In this document: piece by piece, positions 46,476 through 56,486 of the stretch | Layout of the letters: every line of letters begins with the position of its first letter | How positions within the stretch are numbered: the first letter of the stretch is position 1 | Origin: Streptomyces noursei | Lineage (GTDB): Bacteria > Actinomycetota > Actinomycetes > Streptomycetales > Streptomycetaceae | Reading direction: 5' to 3' | NCBI RefSeq assembly: GCF_001646665.1 | Contig: NZ_LWBU01000158.1 | Location: forward strand, 132,392-196,391 | Length of the DNA stretch: 64,000 bases | Made by a program: the position numbers and the translations under genes | The notes under the pieces: generated by a model | What the model saw: the letters and a program-made list of their open reading frames with translations, nothing else | Database searches by the model: none | Told to the model about the DNA's origin: nothing

Positions 46476-47655
<1,180 letters not shown>

Positions 47656-47659
<4 letters not shown>

Positions 47660-48456
47660 AGCGGCTCGAGCAGACCTTCGCGGACAACCGCATCAAGGGC
47701 GAGACCACCCTGGTCGCCTACATCACCTCCGGCTACCCGAGCCTCGGCGAGACCGTCGGACTGATCGCCGCCGCCGAGCAGGCCGGGGCCGACGTCATCG
47801 AACTGGGCGTCCCCTTCTCCGACCCCCTGGGCGACGGCCCGGTCATCCAGGCCACCGGACAGGCGGCGCTGGACACCGGCACCACCACCGCCGCCACGCT
47901 CGACGTGGTCGCCGAGGCCCGTGCCGCCGGCGTCGAGGCCCCCATCGTCCTCATGGGCTACTGCAACCCCTTCCTCCGCTACGGCCTCACCCAGCTCTAC
48001 GACGACGCCCGGTCCGCGGGCGCCGACGGCTTCGTCGTCCCCGACCTGCCCACCCGCGAGGGCGCCGAGTGGCTGGCCAACGCCGAGGCCTCCGAACTCG
48101 GCCAGGTGTTCTTCGCCGCCCCCGGCAGCTCCACCGAGCGCATCGCCGAGTCCGCGGCCGCCTCCCGCGGCTTCCTGTACGTCCTCGCCGCCAACGGCGT
48201 CACCGGAGTGCGCTCCGAACTCGCCGACGGGATCGACTCCTACCTGGAGCGGGTCCGCTCGGTCAGCGGCGACACCCCGCTCGCCGTCGGGTTCGGCATC
48301 TCCCGGCCGGAGCACGTCGCCGCGCTGCACGGCAGGGCCGACGGCGTGATCGTGGGCAGCGCGCTGCTCCAGCGCATCGGCGCCGCCCGCGACGCGGCCG
48401 GCCGCCGCCGCGCCACCACCGAGCTGATCTCGTCCCTGAAGGCGGCCACCCGATGA
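47656..48456 (+). CDS. trpA: tryptophan synthase alpha chain
   Basis: The 266-residue TIM barrel cleaves indole-3-glycerol phosphate to indole. The catalytic Glu is in [17 protein letters not shown] and the catalytic Asp in the GDGPVIQ part of the same motif, followed by [10 protein letters not shown] and the phosphate-binding [11 protein letters not shown]. It overlaps trpB and the following aminotransferase gene by four bases each, so trpC-B-A and the aminotransferases are translationally coupled. Confidence 0.95.
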
Positions 48457-49619
48457 CCGAGACCACCACCGGGCGCCCCACCGACGACGGCCCGATCCCC
48501 TTCTTCAGCGGCGCTCGGTCCGTCCGCCGCGACTGGCCCCGGCTGGAGGCCAGGATCCGCCGGGTCGCAGCCTCCGGACGGTTCACCTCCGGGCCGGTCA
48601 CCGCCGAGCTGGAGGCCGCCATCGCCGAACGCACCGGCGCCCGGCACGCGGTGGCCGTCGCCAACGGCACCGACGCGCTGGTCATCCTGCTCCGCGCGGC
48701 CGGCATCGGCCCGGGCGACGAGGTCATCGTCCCCGCCTACACCTTCTTCGCGACCGCGTCGGCGGTCCTGCACGTGGGCGCCGACCCGGTGCTCGTGGAC
48801 GTGCTGCCCGGCTCGTACGCCATGGACCCCGAGCGGGCCGAGGCGGCGATCACCGAGCGCACCAGAGCGATCATGCCGGTGCACCTGTTCTCCCAGATGG
48901 CCGACATGGAGGTCCTCAAGGACCTGGCCGACCGGCACGGGCTGCTGCTCCTGGAGGACAGCGCCGAAGGCATCGACATGCGGGCCGCCGGGACCCACGC
49001 CGGCCTGTGGGGCAGCGGCGGGGTGCTCTCCTTCTTCCCCACCAAGACCCTCGGCTCCCTCGGCGACGCCGGCATGCTGCTCACCGACGACGACACCGTC
49101 GCCGCGCGGGCACGCCGCCTGCGCTGCCACGGGCAGGACACCGACGGCGCGTACGTCTACCACGAGATCGGCTACAACAGCCGCTGCGACGAGCTCCAGG
49201 CGGCGTTCCTGCTCCACCGGCTGGACCGGCTGAGCGAGGAGATCGAGCGGCGCGCCGAACTCGCCGCCCGCTACGACCGCCTCCTCGCCCCGCTCGCCCC
49301 GCACGTCACCACGCCCTGGATGGCGCCCGCCAAGTCGCCGAGCAACCAGGTGTACTACGTCTACCTCATCGAGTGCGACCGCCGTGACGAGCTCGTCGCG
49401 CACCTGGACGCGCACGGGGTGGGCACCGAGGCCTACTACCCGCGCCCGCTGACCGAGCAGCCGCTCCTCGCCCCGCTGGCCGGCTCCCGCCACCCGGTGC
49501 CGGTCGCCGCGGCCGCCGCCCGGCGCGCCCTGGCGCTGCCGCTCTACCCCGACCTCACCGACCGGGAGGCCGACCGCGTCGCCGCCCTCGTCCACGCCTT
49601 CTACGGAGCCACGTCGTGA
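48453..49619 (+). CDS. DegT/DnrJ/EryC1-family aminotransferase 1
   Basis: The 388-residue PLP enzyme belongs to the sugar aminotransferase family. It has GARHAVAVANGTDALVILLRAAGIGPGDEVIVPAYTFFATASAV, the PLP-stacking/Asp region LLLLEDSAEG, and internal-aldimine Lys198 in SFFPTKTLGSLGDAGML. It would aminate a keto-sugar or ketocyclitol, most likely using glutamate. It resembles WbpE/WlbC-type 3-keto-sugar aminotransferases, which fits the Gfo/Idh dehydrogenase and nucleotide-sugar dehydrogenase in the same block. Coupled to trpA by ATGA. Confidence 0.9.
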   Translation: MTETTTGRPTDDGPIPFFSGARSVRRDWPRLEARIRRVAASGRFTSGPVTAELEAAIAERTGARHAVAVANGTDALVILLRAAGIGPGDEVIVPAYTFFATASAVLHVGADPVLVDVLPGSYAMDPERAEAAITERTRAIMPVHLFSQMADMEVLKDLADRHGLLLLEDSAEGIDMRAAGTHAGLWGSGGVLSFFPTKTLGSLGDAGMLLTDDDTVAARARRLRCHGQDTDGAYVYHEIGYNSRCDELQAAFLLHRLDRLSEEIERRAELAARYDRLLAPLAPHVTTPWMAPAKSPSNQVYYVYLIECDRRDELVAHLDAHGVGTEAYYPRPLTEQPLLAPLAGSRHPVPVAAAAARRALALPLYPDLTDREADRVAALVHAFYGATS

Positions 49620-50779
49620 CCGCCAGCCCCGCCACCCCGCCCGCCGCGCCCGCGACCCCGGCCCCCGTCCCCTACGCCGACTGGTCCGCCCGCTTCGAGG
49701 ACTGGACCGAGGACCTCGTCGAGGTCTTCCGCGAGGTCGCCGAGAGCGACGAGTTCATCCTCAAGTCCCGGGTGGAGCGCCTGGAGGCGGAGGTGGCCCG
49801 GCGCACCGGCGCGGCGCACGCCGTCGCCGTGGCCGGCGGGACCGGCGCCCTGACCGTGACGCTCGCCGCGCTGGGCATCGGCCCCGGCGACGAGGTCGTC
49901 ACCCCCGCGTTCTCGTTCGTCTCCACGGCCTCCACCGTCGCCCTGCGCGGCGCGACCCCGGTCTTCGCCGACGTCGAGTACGACACCGCGATGCTCGACG
50001 TGGCCGCCACCGAGGCCGCCGTCACCGACCGCACCAGGGCCCTGCTGCCGGCGTACCTCTTCACCGAGTCCCCGAGGATGGGCGCCTTCGCCGCACTCGC
50101 CGCACGGCGCGGCCTGCACCTCGTCGAGGACAGCGCCGTCGCGCTCGGCGCCGAGGTCGACGGCCTGCCCGCCGGGCGGCACGGCACCGCCGGGGTGTAC
50201 TCCTTCTTCCCCGCCAAGCCCGCCGGCGGCATCGGCGACGCCGGCATGATCGTCACCGACGACGCCGAACTGGCCCGGGTGGCGCGCATGCTGCGCAACC
50301 ACGGCCAGCCGGCCGGCAAGCGCTTCCACCACGAACTGCTCGGCTTCAACTGCCGGATGGACGAGCTGACCGCCGGGTTCCTGCTGCGCAAGCTGCCCCA
50401 CCTGGACCGGCTGCACGCCCGGCGCCGCGAGATCGCCGAGGTGTACGAGGAGGGGCTGCGCCCGCTCGCCCCGGTGGTGCTGCCGCCGCCCGCCGGATTC
50501 ACCGGCCGCTCCGTCTACACGTACGTCATCCGCGCCCAGGAGCGCGACGCGCTCCGCGCCCACCTGGCGGCCGAGGGCATCGGGACCACCGTCTACTACC
50601 CCCGCCCCCTGCACCTCCAGCCCGCCTTCGCCCACCTCGGCCACCGGCCCGGCGACTTCCCGGTCGCCGAGCGGCTGTGCCGGGAGGCCCTCGCCCTGCC
50701 GCTCCACCCGGACATGGCACCCGGCGCCCCCGAGCGCGTCGTCGCGGCCGTCCGGCGCTTCTGCACGGCCGGGCGGTGA
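49616..50779 (+). CDS. DegT/DnrJ/EryC1-family aminotransferase 2
   Basis: The 387-residue enzyme is a second sugar-type aminotransferase, clearly diverged from its neighbour. Motifs: AHAVAVAGGTGALTVTLAALGIGPGDEVVTPAFSFVSTASTV, LHLVEDSAVALGAE and Lys201 in SFFPAKPAGGIGDAGM. The first 20 residues are Ala/Pro-rich. It starts with GTG 49616 inside the preceding stop. Two different aminotransferases imply two amino groups, or one reverse (deaminating) step, in the pathway. Confidence 0.9.
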   Translation: MTASPATPPAAPATPAPVPYADWSARFEDWTEDLVEVFREVAESDEFILKSRVERLEAEVARRTGAAHAVAVAGGTGALTVTLAALGIGPGDEVVTPAFSFVSTASTVALRGATPVFADVEYDTAMLDVAATEAAVTDRTRALLPAYLFTESPRMGAFAALAARRGLHLVEDSAVALGAEVDGLPAGRHGTAGVYSFFPAKPAGGIGDAGMIVTDDAELARVARMLRNHGQPAGKRFHHELLGFNCRMDELTAGFLLRKLPHLDRLHARRREIAEVYEEGLRPLAPVVLPPPAGFTGRSVYTYVIRAQERDALRAHLAAEGIGTTVYYPRPLHLQPAFAHLGHRPGDFPVAERLCREALALPLHPDMAPGAPERVVAAVRRFCTAGR

Positions 50780-50785
50780 CCGGCG

Positions 50786-51706
50786 ATGACCACCGCGACC
50801 CCCGAGAGCGCCACCGGCCTGGCGCCCCTGCCGATCGGCCGCCTCTGCGGCATCGGCGACGAGGCCGCCCCCGACCTCACCACCCAGCTCGCCGTCCACC
50901 ACGAACTGGGCATGACCGCACTGGAACTGCGCACACTCGACGGCCGGGGACTGCACGAGCTGGCCACCGGCGACGCCGCCGACCTGGCGCGCCGCACCAT
51001 CGTCGCCGGGATGCGGGTCCCGGTCCTGGACACCCCGGTGGGCAGCTGGTCCACCACCGTCGCCACCGGCCTCGACGGCGAACTGGCCGTCCTGGAGCGG
51101 TCCGCCGAGGTCGCCGCGCTGTTCGGCTGCGACCGGCTGCGCGTGATGTCGTACCCCAACGACGGCCGGCCCGAGGGCGCGTGGCGCGAGGAGGCGCTGC
51201 GCCGGATGCGGGTCCTCACCCGGGAGGCGGAGCGGCTGGGCGTGACCCTGCTGCACGAGAACTGCCAGGGCTGGGCCGGGCAGGGCGCCGAGGAGACCCT
51301 CCGGATGCTGGAGGAGGTCGACAGCCCCCGGCTGCGGCTGCTGTTCGACACCGGCAACGGACTGGCGTACGGCTACGACCCGGTGGAGTTCCTGGGCCGC
51401 GTCCTGCCGTGGGTGGACCACGTCCACATCAAGGACGGCGTCGTACGCGCCGACGGCACCGCCGAGTTCACGATGCCCGGCGAGGGCACGGCCCGCCTCA
51501 CCGAGTGCGTGCGCCTGCTGGAGGAGCACGGCTACCGCGGCGACTACAGCCTGGAGCCGCACCTTGCGCACATCCCGCACCTCGGCCTGGCCGGCGACCC
51601 GGCGGAACTGGCCGCCGGATACCGGGACTACGCCCGCCGCTTCGCCGCCCTGGTCGGCATGGACACCACCGCCCCCACCACCGAGAAGGAGACCCACCGT
51701 GCCTGA
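50786..51706 (+). CDS. sugar phosphate isomerase/epimerase, TIM barrel
   Basis: The 306-residue protein is a xylose-isomerase-like TIM barrel. Metal-site segments: LELRTLDGRG, TLLHENCQGW, LLFDTGNGLAYG, DHVHIKDGVV and YSLEPHLAHIP. It lies six bases after aminotransferase 2 and overlaps the M20 gene by eight bases. A 2-keto/aldose isomerisation or epimerisation of a pathway sugar is inferred. Confidence 0.85.
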   Translation: MTTATPESATGLAPLPIGRLCGIGDEAAPDLTTQLAVHHELGMTALELRTLDGRGLHELATGDAADLARRTIVAGMRVPVLDTPVGSWSTTVATGLDGELAVLERSAEVAALFGCDRLRVMSYPNDGRPEGAWREEALRRMRVLTREAERLGVTLLHENCQGWAGQGAEETLRMLEEVDSPRLRLLFDTGNGLAYGYDPVEFLGRVLPWVDHVHIKDGVVRADGTAEFTMPGEGTARLTECVRLLEEHGYRGDYSLEPHLAHIPHLGLAGDPAELAAGYRDYARRFAALVGMDTTAPTTEKETHRA

Positions 51707-53105
51707 GCGGACACGGACACCGGACACGGGAACCGACCGGGCCGCCACCGACCGGACCGGCACCGGACGGACCGGCGAGGGCCGGACCGCCCCCGGCCCC
51801 GCCGGATCGGGCGGCGCCACCGGAGCCGGCGGCCTCACGGCGGCCGACGTGGAGTGGCTCACCGAGCTGATGGCCGTCGACACCGTCTCCCCCCTGGAGG
51901 GCGGCCCGCTGGACGGCGCGGCCCGCGCCCAGCGGGTGTTCCTCCGGGGCGCCCACGAGCGCGGCTTCCGCACCGTGCTGCACCAGGCCCCCGCCCCCGG
52001 GCTCCTGGAGCGCCCCGAGGTGCCGGCCCCGGTGCGCGACGCCGCCCGCCGCGACCTCGCCGGGTTCCTCGCCGGACAGCCGTCCGCCGTGGTCGCGCTG
52101 GGCTCCCCGCAGCCCGAGGAACGCCGCCTGGTCATCAACTTCCACATCGACACCGTCGGCCCGCACGTGGCCCCCCGGCTCGACGGCCGGATGCTCCACG
52201 GGCGCGGCGCGGTGGACGACAAGGGCCCCGGGATCGCCGCCGCCGCCGGGGTGGCCGCCGCGTTCGCCGAGGACCCCTCGCTCGCCGACCGCGTCGAGGT
52301 GCAGATCGCCTCCGTACCGGGCGAGGAGGGCGGCGCGATGGGCACCTACGGCACCCGCGCCCTCGTCGACGCCGGACTGACCGGCCGCCTGATGGTCTTC
52401 GCCGAACCGACCGGCGGCACCTTCATGGACGGCTGCACGGCCGCGATGACCCCGCGCATCACGGTGCGCGGCGAGGACTCCACCGACGACCACCCCGGCG
52501 ACGGGCACAACGCGACCGTCCTGCTCGGCTTCATCGCGGACTTCCTCGCCCGCAAGCTCGGCCCGCTCGCCCACGGCATGGGGGCCAAGCTCTGCGTGTC
52601 CGGCCTGCACACCGGCCACGCCCACAACCGGGTGTACGGAGGCGGGCAGCTGCTGCTGAACATCGCCTACCCCGCCACCGAACAGGCCGAGCTGCTCGCC
52701 GCGTCGCTGGAGGTGCTGATCGAGGAGGCCCGCACCGAGTTCGCCCACCTGCACGCCCACGACCCGTTCAGCCGCCGCACCGTGCGCGACTGGCGGCGCA
52801 TCGTCCGCCTCGACTGGCTCAAGCGCGGCCTGCCGACGCTCGACAACCGCGACCGGGAAGCCGAACCGATGCTCACCGGCGCCGGGTTCGCCCGGCACGA
52901 CGGCCTCGCCGACGGCACGGCGTTCACCTGCGACGCGATCTGGGCGCCCGGCCCCGGACGGTACGTCGCCGTGTGCGGCCCCGGCCGCCTGGACGCCAAC
53001 GGGGCGCACACCCCCGCCGAGCACGTCCACCTGGACGACCTCGACGACTACGCGCGGCGCGTGAAGGACCTGGTCCGCGCCTTCGCGGACCGTACGGCCC
53101 CATGA
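51699..53105 (+). CDS. M20-family metallohydrolase (ArgE/DapE/YgeY-like)
   Basis: The 468-residue zinc hydrolase has the M20 ligands: His and Asp in INFHIDTVG, Asp in GRGAVDDKGPG, Glu-Glu in PGEEGGAMG, Glu in FAEPTGG and His in NGAHTPAEH. A low-complexity Thr/Gly-rich leader of about 45 residues comes first; the GTG start at 51699 is supported by AAGGAGACCC. Such enzymes deacylate amino acids or split dipeptides. In a biosynthetic block it may remove a protecting acyl or aminoacyl group. Confidence 0.87.
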   Translation: MPERTRTPDTGTDRAATDRTGTGRTGEGRTAPGPAGSGGATGAGGLTAADVEWLTELMAVDTVSPLEGGPLDGAARAQRVFLRGAHERGFRTVLHQAPAPGLLERPEVPAPVRDAARRDLAGFLAGQPSAVVALGSPQPEERRLVINFHIDTVGPHVAPRLDGRMLHGRGAVDDKGPGIAAAAGVAAAFAEDPSLADRVEVQIASVPGEEGGAMGTYGTRALVDAGLTGRLMVFAEPTGGTFMDGCTAAMTPRITVRGEDSTDDHPGDGHNATVLLGFIADFLARKLGPLAHGMGAKLCVSGLHTGHAHNRVYGGGQLLLNIAYPATEQAELLAASLEVLIEEARTEFAHLHAHDPFSRRTVRDWRRIVRLDWLKRGLPTLDNRDREAEPMLTGAGFARHDGLADGTAFTCDAIWAPGPGRYVAVCGPGRLDANGAHTPAEHVHLDDLDDYARRVKDLVRAFADRTAP

Positions 53106-53155
53106 CCCGGCACCACCGCACGGCCACCCCTCCCCCTCACGGAACAGGACCCGCC

Positions 53156-54268
53156 ATGACCGTCACCGTCCCCCTCACCGAGCTGACCGCCTTCGTCCAC
53201 CGCACCCTGCGCGCCTGCGGCCTCGACGCCGACGCGGCCCGCACCGCCGCCGACGTCATCACGTACGCCGACGCGCACGGCTTCACCACGCACGGCACGA
53301 ACGGGCTGGTGAACATCTACGCACCACGCCTGCTCGACGGGCGGATCGCCGCCGACGCCGCCCCCCGCGTCGTCCAGGAGACCAGCGCCACCGCCCTGCT
53401 CGACGGCGACCGGGGACTCGGCCTGGTCACCATGGACCTGGCCATGGACATCGCCATGGACAAGGCGCGGCAGACCGGCATCGGCATGGTCGCGGTGCGC
53501 AACAGCACCCACTTCGGCAGCGCCGGCTACTACACCCAGCGCGCCGCCACGGCCGGCCTGATCGGCCTGGCGATGACGAACTGCGGCGCACAGGGCGTCG
53601 CACCCCCACTCGGCGGCACCGTGCGGATGCTCGGCACCAACCCGCTCAGCGCGGCGGTGCCGGTGACCGACGGCGCGCCGTTCGTCCTCGACATGAGCAC
53701 CACGGTCGTCGCCACCGGCAAGATCAAGGCGGCGTACAAGGAGGGCCGCCAGGTCCCGGCGGAGTGGCTGGTGCGCCACGACGGCACGCCGACGACCGAC
53801 CCGGCCGCGTTCATGGACGAGGAGGCGGACGTCGCCTGGCTCGGCGGCCCGGCCGCCACCGGCGGGGCCAAGGGCTTCGGCCTCGCCCTCCTGGTCGACC
53901 TGCTGTGCGGCCCGCTGGCGGGAGCCGCGTACGGCCCGAGGCCCGGTGTGCTCACCGGCGAACCGGCCACCGACGACAACGTGGGCCACACCGCGATCGT
54001 GATCGACCCCGCGGCGTTCGGCTCCGCCCGGCACATCGCCGCCGAGAACCGCACCCTGCTGGACACCGTGGCGGGCTCGCCCGTCGCCGCCCACGCGAAC
54101 GGCGTCACCTACCCCGGCGCCCCCGAGGCCGCCCGCTACGAGCGGTCCGTCCGCGACGGCGTCGAACTGCCCGGCCCGGTCGCCGAGGGCCTGGTCCGGC
54201 TCGCCGAGCAGCTGTCCACCGACGCCCCGGCCGCGCTGACCCGCCACGTCCTGGAGGTGACGGCATGA
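53156..54268 (+). CDS. Ldh2-family NAD(P)-dependent dehydrogenase
   Basis: The 370-residue protein belongs to the malate/L-sulfolactate/ureidoglycolate dehydrogenase family, which has a non-Rossmann NAD(P) fold. Motifs: DVITYADAHGFTTHG, GLGLVTMDLAMDIA, VAVRNSTHFGSAGYYTQRA with the catalytic His, GTNPLSAAVP and GGAKGFGLALLVDLLCGPL. It should oxidise or reduce a 2-hydroxy/2-keto acid or a cyclic imine. ATG 53156 was chosen over an in-frame upstream ATG because the family starts near this point. It overlaps the next gene by four bases. Confidence 0.87.
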   Translation: MTVTVPLTELTAFVHRTLRACGLDADAARTAADVITYADAHGFTTHGTNGLVNIYAPRLLDGRIAADAAPRVVQETSATALLDGDRGLGLVTMDLAMDIAMDKARQTGIGMVAVRNSTHFGSAGYYTQRAATAGLIGLAMTNCGAQGVAPPLGGTVRMLGTNPLSAAVPVTDGAPFVLDMSTTVVATGKIKAAYKEGRQVPAEWLVRHDGTPTTDPAAFMDEEADVAWLGGPAATGGAKGFGLALLVDLLCGPLAGAAYGPRPGVLTGEPATDDNVGHTAIVIDPAAFGSARHIAAENRTLLDTVAGSPVAAHANGVTYPGAPEAARYERSVRDGVELPGPVAEGLVRLAEQLSTDAPAALTRHVLEVTA

Positions 54269-55653
54269 GCACCCGCCCCGCCGGCCACGGCGCCCCCCGC
54301 CCGACCACCACCACGACGACGGACAAGGACCTCGGCACCATGCGCATCGGAGTCATCGGACTGGGCGTGATCGCGCCATTCTTCCTCTCGGCCGTCGAGG
54401 ACGACCCGGCCCTCAGCCTCACCGCCGTCTGCGACCTCGACACCGCCAAGCTCACCGGATTCGCCCCGTCGGTGACCACCTTCACCGACCACCGCGCACT
54501 CCTCTCGTCCGGCCTGGTGGACGGCGTGGTCATCACCCTCCCCAACCACGCCCACGCGCCCGTCGTGGCCGACGCCCTGCGCGCCGGGATCCACGTGTGC
54601 TGCGAGAAGCCGCTCACGGTCACCTCCGAGGACGCGTACGGGCTGATGGCACTGGCCGAGGCGTCCGGCACCACCCTCTTCACCGCCTTCCACCGCCGCT
54701 ACAACACCCATGTGCTGCGCCTCGCCGGCGAACTGCCCGACCGCGCCGACATCTCCCACGTCACCAGCCGCTACCAGGAGCGCATCGAGGAGCACACCGG
54801 CGAGGACCGCTGGTACCAGGACATCGACCGGTGCGGCGGCGGCTGCGTCATCGACAACGGCCCCAACGCCCTGGACGCCCTGGAGACCGTCCTCGGCCCG
54901 CTCGCCCTGCGCGACGCGACCATCGGGGACGTCCGCGCCGGGGTCGAGTTCTGCGCGGCGCTCGACCTGGTCACCCCCGACGGCATCCCGGTTGCCGTCG
55001 ACCTCGACTGGGCGCTGGAGACCGGGGAGCGCAAGGACATCACCGTGCACCTCAAGGACGGCCGGGTGCTGCACGCCGACATGCTGGAGGGCTTCGAGGC
55101 GTTCAAGTCGTCGCTCGACCACGAGTACGCGGGCATCATGGCCGAGTTCCACCACGTCGTCCGCGACGGCCGGGCGGAACCCGACCGCGGCCCGCACATC
55201 GTGGACCTCGTCGAGGAGGCCTACGCCATCGGCCGCGTCAAGGAGACCCGGCTGCGGATGGCCGCCAAGGAGCCGGTGACGGCCCGCCTGGTCAAGCTCC
55301 TGTTCCACCGGCGCACCGACCGCGGCATGGTCCTGTCGCCCTGGGAGTCGCGGTGCGTCCGCGCCGGCGACGTGCACGAACTCGTCACCACCACCGACCG
55401 CCCGGCCGCGCCCGGCGACCGGGTCGACCACGTCGGCTTCCTCGGCTTCGCCGAGTTCCCCGCCGGCGCCGTCGTCGAGAGGGGCGACACGGTGCTGGGA
55501 CCCCGGGGACCGATCGGCACCGTGGCCGGATTCGACGAATGCCACGCCCCCAACCACTACAACATCCTCATCGACACCGACCGGGTCCTGACCGCCGAGG
55601 ACCTCGACCTGCACACCACGGACACCCTCACCTTCTCCGGAGGCACCCAGTGA
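54265..55653 (+). CDS. Gfo/Idh/MocA oxidoreductase with an extra C-terminal domain
   Basis: The 462-residue protein has a Rossmann domain (MRIGVIGLGVIAPFF, GIHVCCEKPLTVTSEDA) and the usual Gfo/Idh catalytic half up to about residue 345. A further domain of about 110 residues follows (VRAGDVHELVTTTDRPAAPGD...GFLGFAEFPAGAVVERGDTVLGPRGPIGTVAGFDECHAPNHYNILI) and is not part of a standard oxidoreductase; it resembles the uncharacterised DUF6917 type. ATG 54265 has GGAGGTG five bases upstream; ATG 54340 is the alternative start. A sugar 3-oxidation before amination is a plausible role. Confidence 0.85.
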   Translation: MSTRPAGHGAPRPTTTTTTDKDLGTMRIGVIGLGVIAPFFLSAVEDDPALSLTAVCDLDTAKLTGFAPSVTTFTDHRALLSSGLVDGVVITLPNHAHAPVVADALRAGIHVCCEKPLTVTSEDAYGLMALAEASGTTLFTAFHRRYNTHVLRLAGELPDRADISHVTSRYQERIEEHTGEDRWYQDIDRCGGGCVIDNGPNALDALETVLGPLALRDATIGDVRAGVEFCAALDLVTPDGIPVAVDLDWALETGERKDITVHLKDGRVLHADMLEGFEAFKSSLDHEYAGIMAEFHHVVRDGRAEPDRGPHIVDLVEEAYAIGRVKETRLRMAAKEPVTARLVKLLFHRRTDRGMVLSPWESRCVRAGDVHELVTTTDRPAAPGDRVDHVGFLGFAEFPAGAVVERGDTVLGPRGPIGTVAGFDECHAPNHYNILIDTDRVLTAEDLDLHTTDTLTFSGGTQ

Positions 55654-56339
55654 CCGCCACGGGCCCGTACCGCACCGCCACCTTCCACCGCATCGACGTC
55701 TCGCCCGACGCCCGCGCCGTGATGCCCGGCGTCCACGTCCTCACCCTGGAGGCCGACGTCACCGCCGACCCGGCCGCCCTCGCCGCCGCCACCGACGACG
55801 CGTGGGGCGCCGCGCACGCACAGTGGCACGGTGCCAGCCGCGCCGAGGTCCGCGCCGCTCCCCGCGTCGCCGCCTACCGCGAGCTGAGCCGGCTCCTCGG
55901 CACCCACCCCGACAAGCAGCCGCCGTCGGTGCAGGCCCTCGTCGACCGCGGCCTGCGCGGCAAACCGCTCGGCTCCTGGCCGCGCATCAACCCGGCCGTC
56001 GACGCGGTGAACGCCGTCGCGGTGCGCACCCTCGTCGCGCTCGGCGTCTTCGACCGCGACAGGCTCGCCGGCGACGTCACGCTGCGGCTGACCGACGGCA
56101 CCGAGGAGTTCACCGCGCTCGGCGCCGACGGCCCCGCCACCCTCGGACCCGGCCGGCCGGTGCTCGCCGACGACGAGCGGGTCCTGTCGCTGTTCGCCCA
56201 CCGCGACGGCGTCCACCAGGCGGTCACCGCCGGCACCCGCCGGGTGCTGCTCCTGGCCTGCTCGGTGCCCGGCGTCGACCAGGACGCCTGCCGTGACGCG
56301 CTGCTGGAGGCGGCGGCGCTGCTGGGCGGGACGCCCTAG
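55650..56339 (+). CDS. B3/B4 (tRNA-binding/editing-like) domain protein
   Basis: The 229-residue protein resembles the free-standing B3/B4 domain of the phenylalanyl-tRNA synthetase beta subunit: YRELSRLLGTHPDKQPPSVQALVDRGLRGKPLGSWPRINPAVDAVNAVAVRTLVALGVFD and the C-terminal LFAHRDGVHQAVTAGTRRVLLLACSVPGV. Free-standing relatives are uncharacterised or linked to editing of misacylated tRNA. It starts with GTG 55650, coupled to the oxidoreductase. Its presence in a biosynthetic block is unexplained. Confidence 0.8.
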   Translation: MTATGPYRTATFHRIDVSPDARAVMPGVHVLTLEADVTADPAALAAATDDAWGAAHAQWHGASRAEVRAAPRVAAYRELSRLLGTHPDKQPPSVQALVDRGLRGKPLGSWPRINPAVDAVNAVAVRTLVALGVFDRDRLAGDVTLRLTDGTEEFTALGADGPATLGPGRPVLADDERVLSLFAHRDGVHQAVTAGTRRVLLLACSVPGVDQDACRDALLEAAALLGGTP

Positions 56340-56348
56340 TCCGGCAAG

Positions 56349-56380
56349 TGGTCTGCCCCCGTGCGGGGCCGGTGGTCTGG
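56349..56380 (+). promoter_or_regulatory. putative MocR operator, copy 2
   Basis: TGGTCTGC (56349-56356) and TGGTCTGG (56373-56380) repeat the arrangement at 43079-43110 exactly, with a 24-base period and GGG after the second unit. It lies in the 147-base gap before trpE. An alternative reading is a tiny leader peptide (GTGGTCTGG would start M-V-W), but no ribosome-binding site supports it. Confidence 0.65.
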
Positions 56381-56486
56381 GCCGGGTGAGGGGCCCGTTG
56401 GTTGGCTTGCGGTACGCCGCCGACGAGGCGCTCCGCCGCCGGGACGGGCGGTGGGACACCGACCCAGTACCGAAGGATCACCCACG

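Noticed and set aside
49601..52345. A 914-codon minus-strand frame opposite the aminotransferase and isomerase genes
   Set aside because: Shadow of real genes: no recognisable domain, biased composition, no ribosome-binding site.
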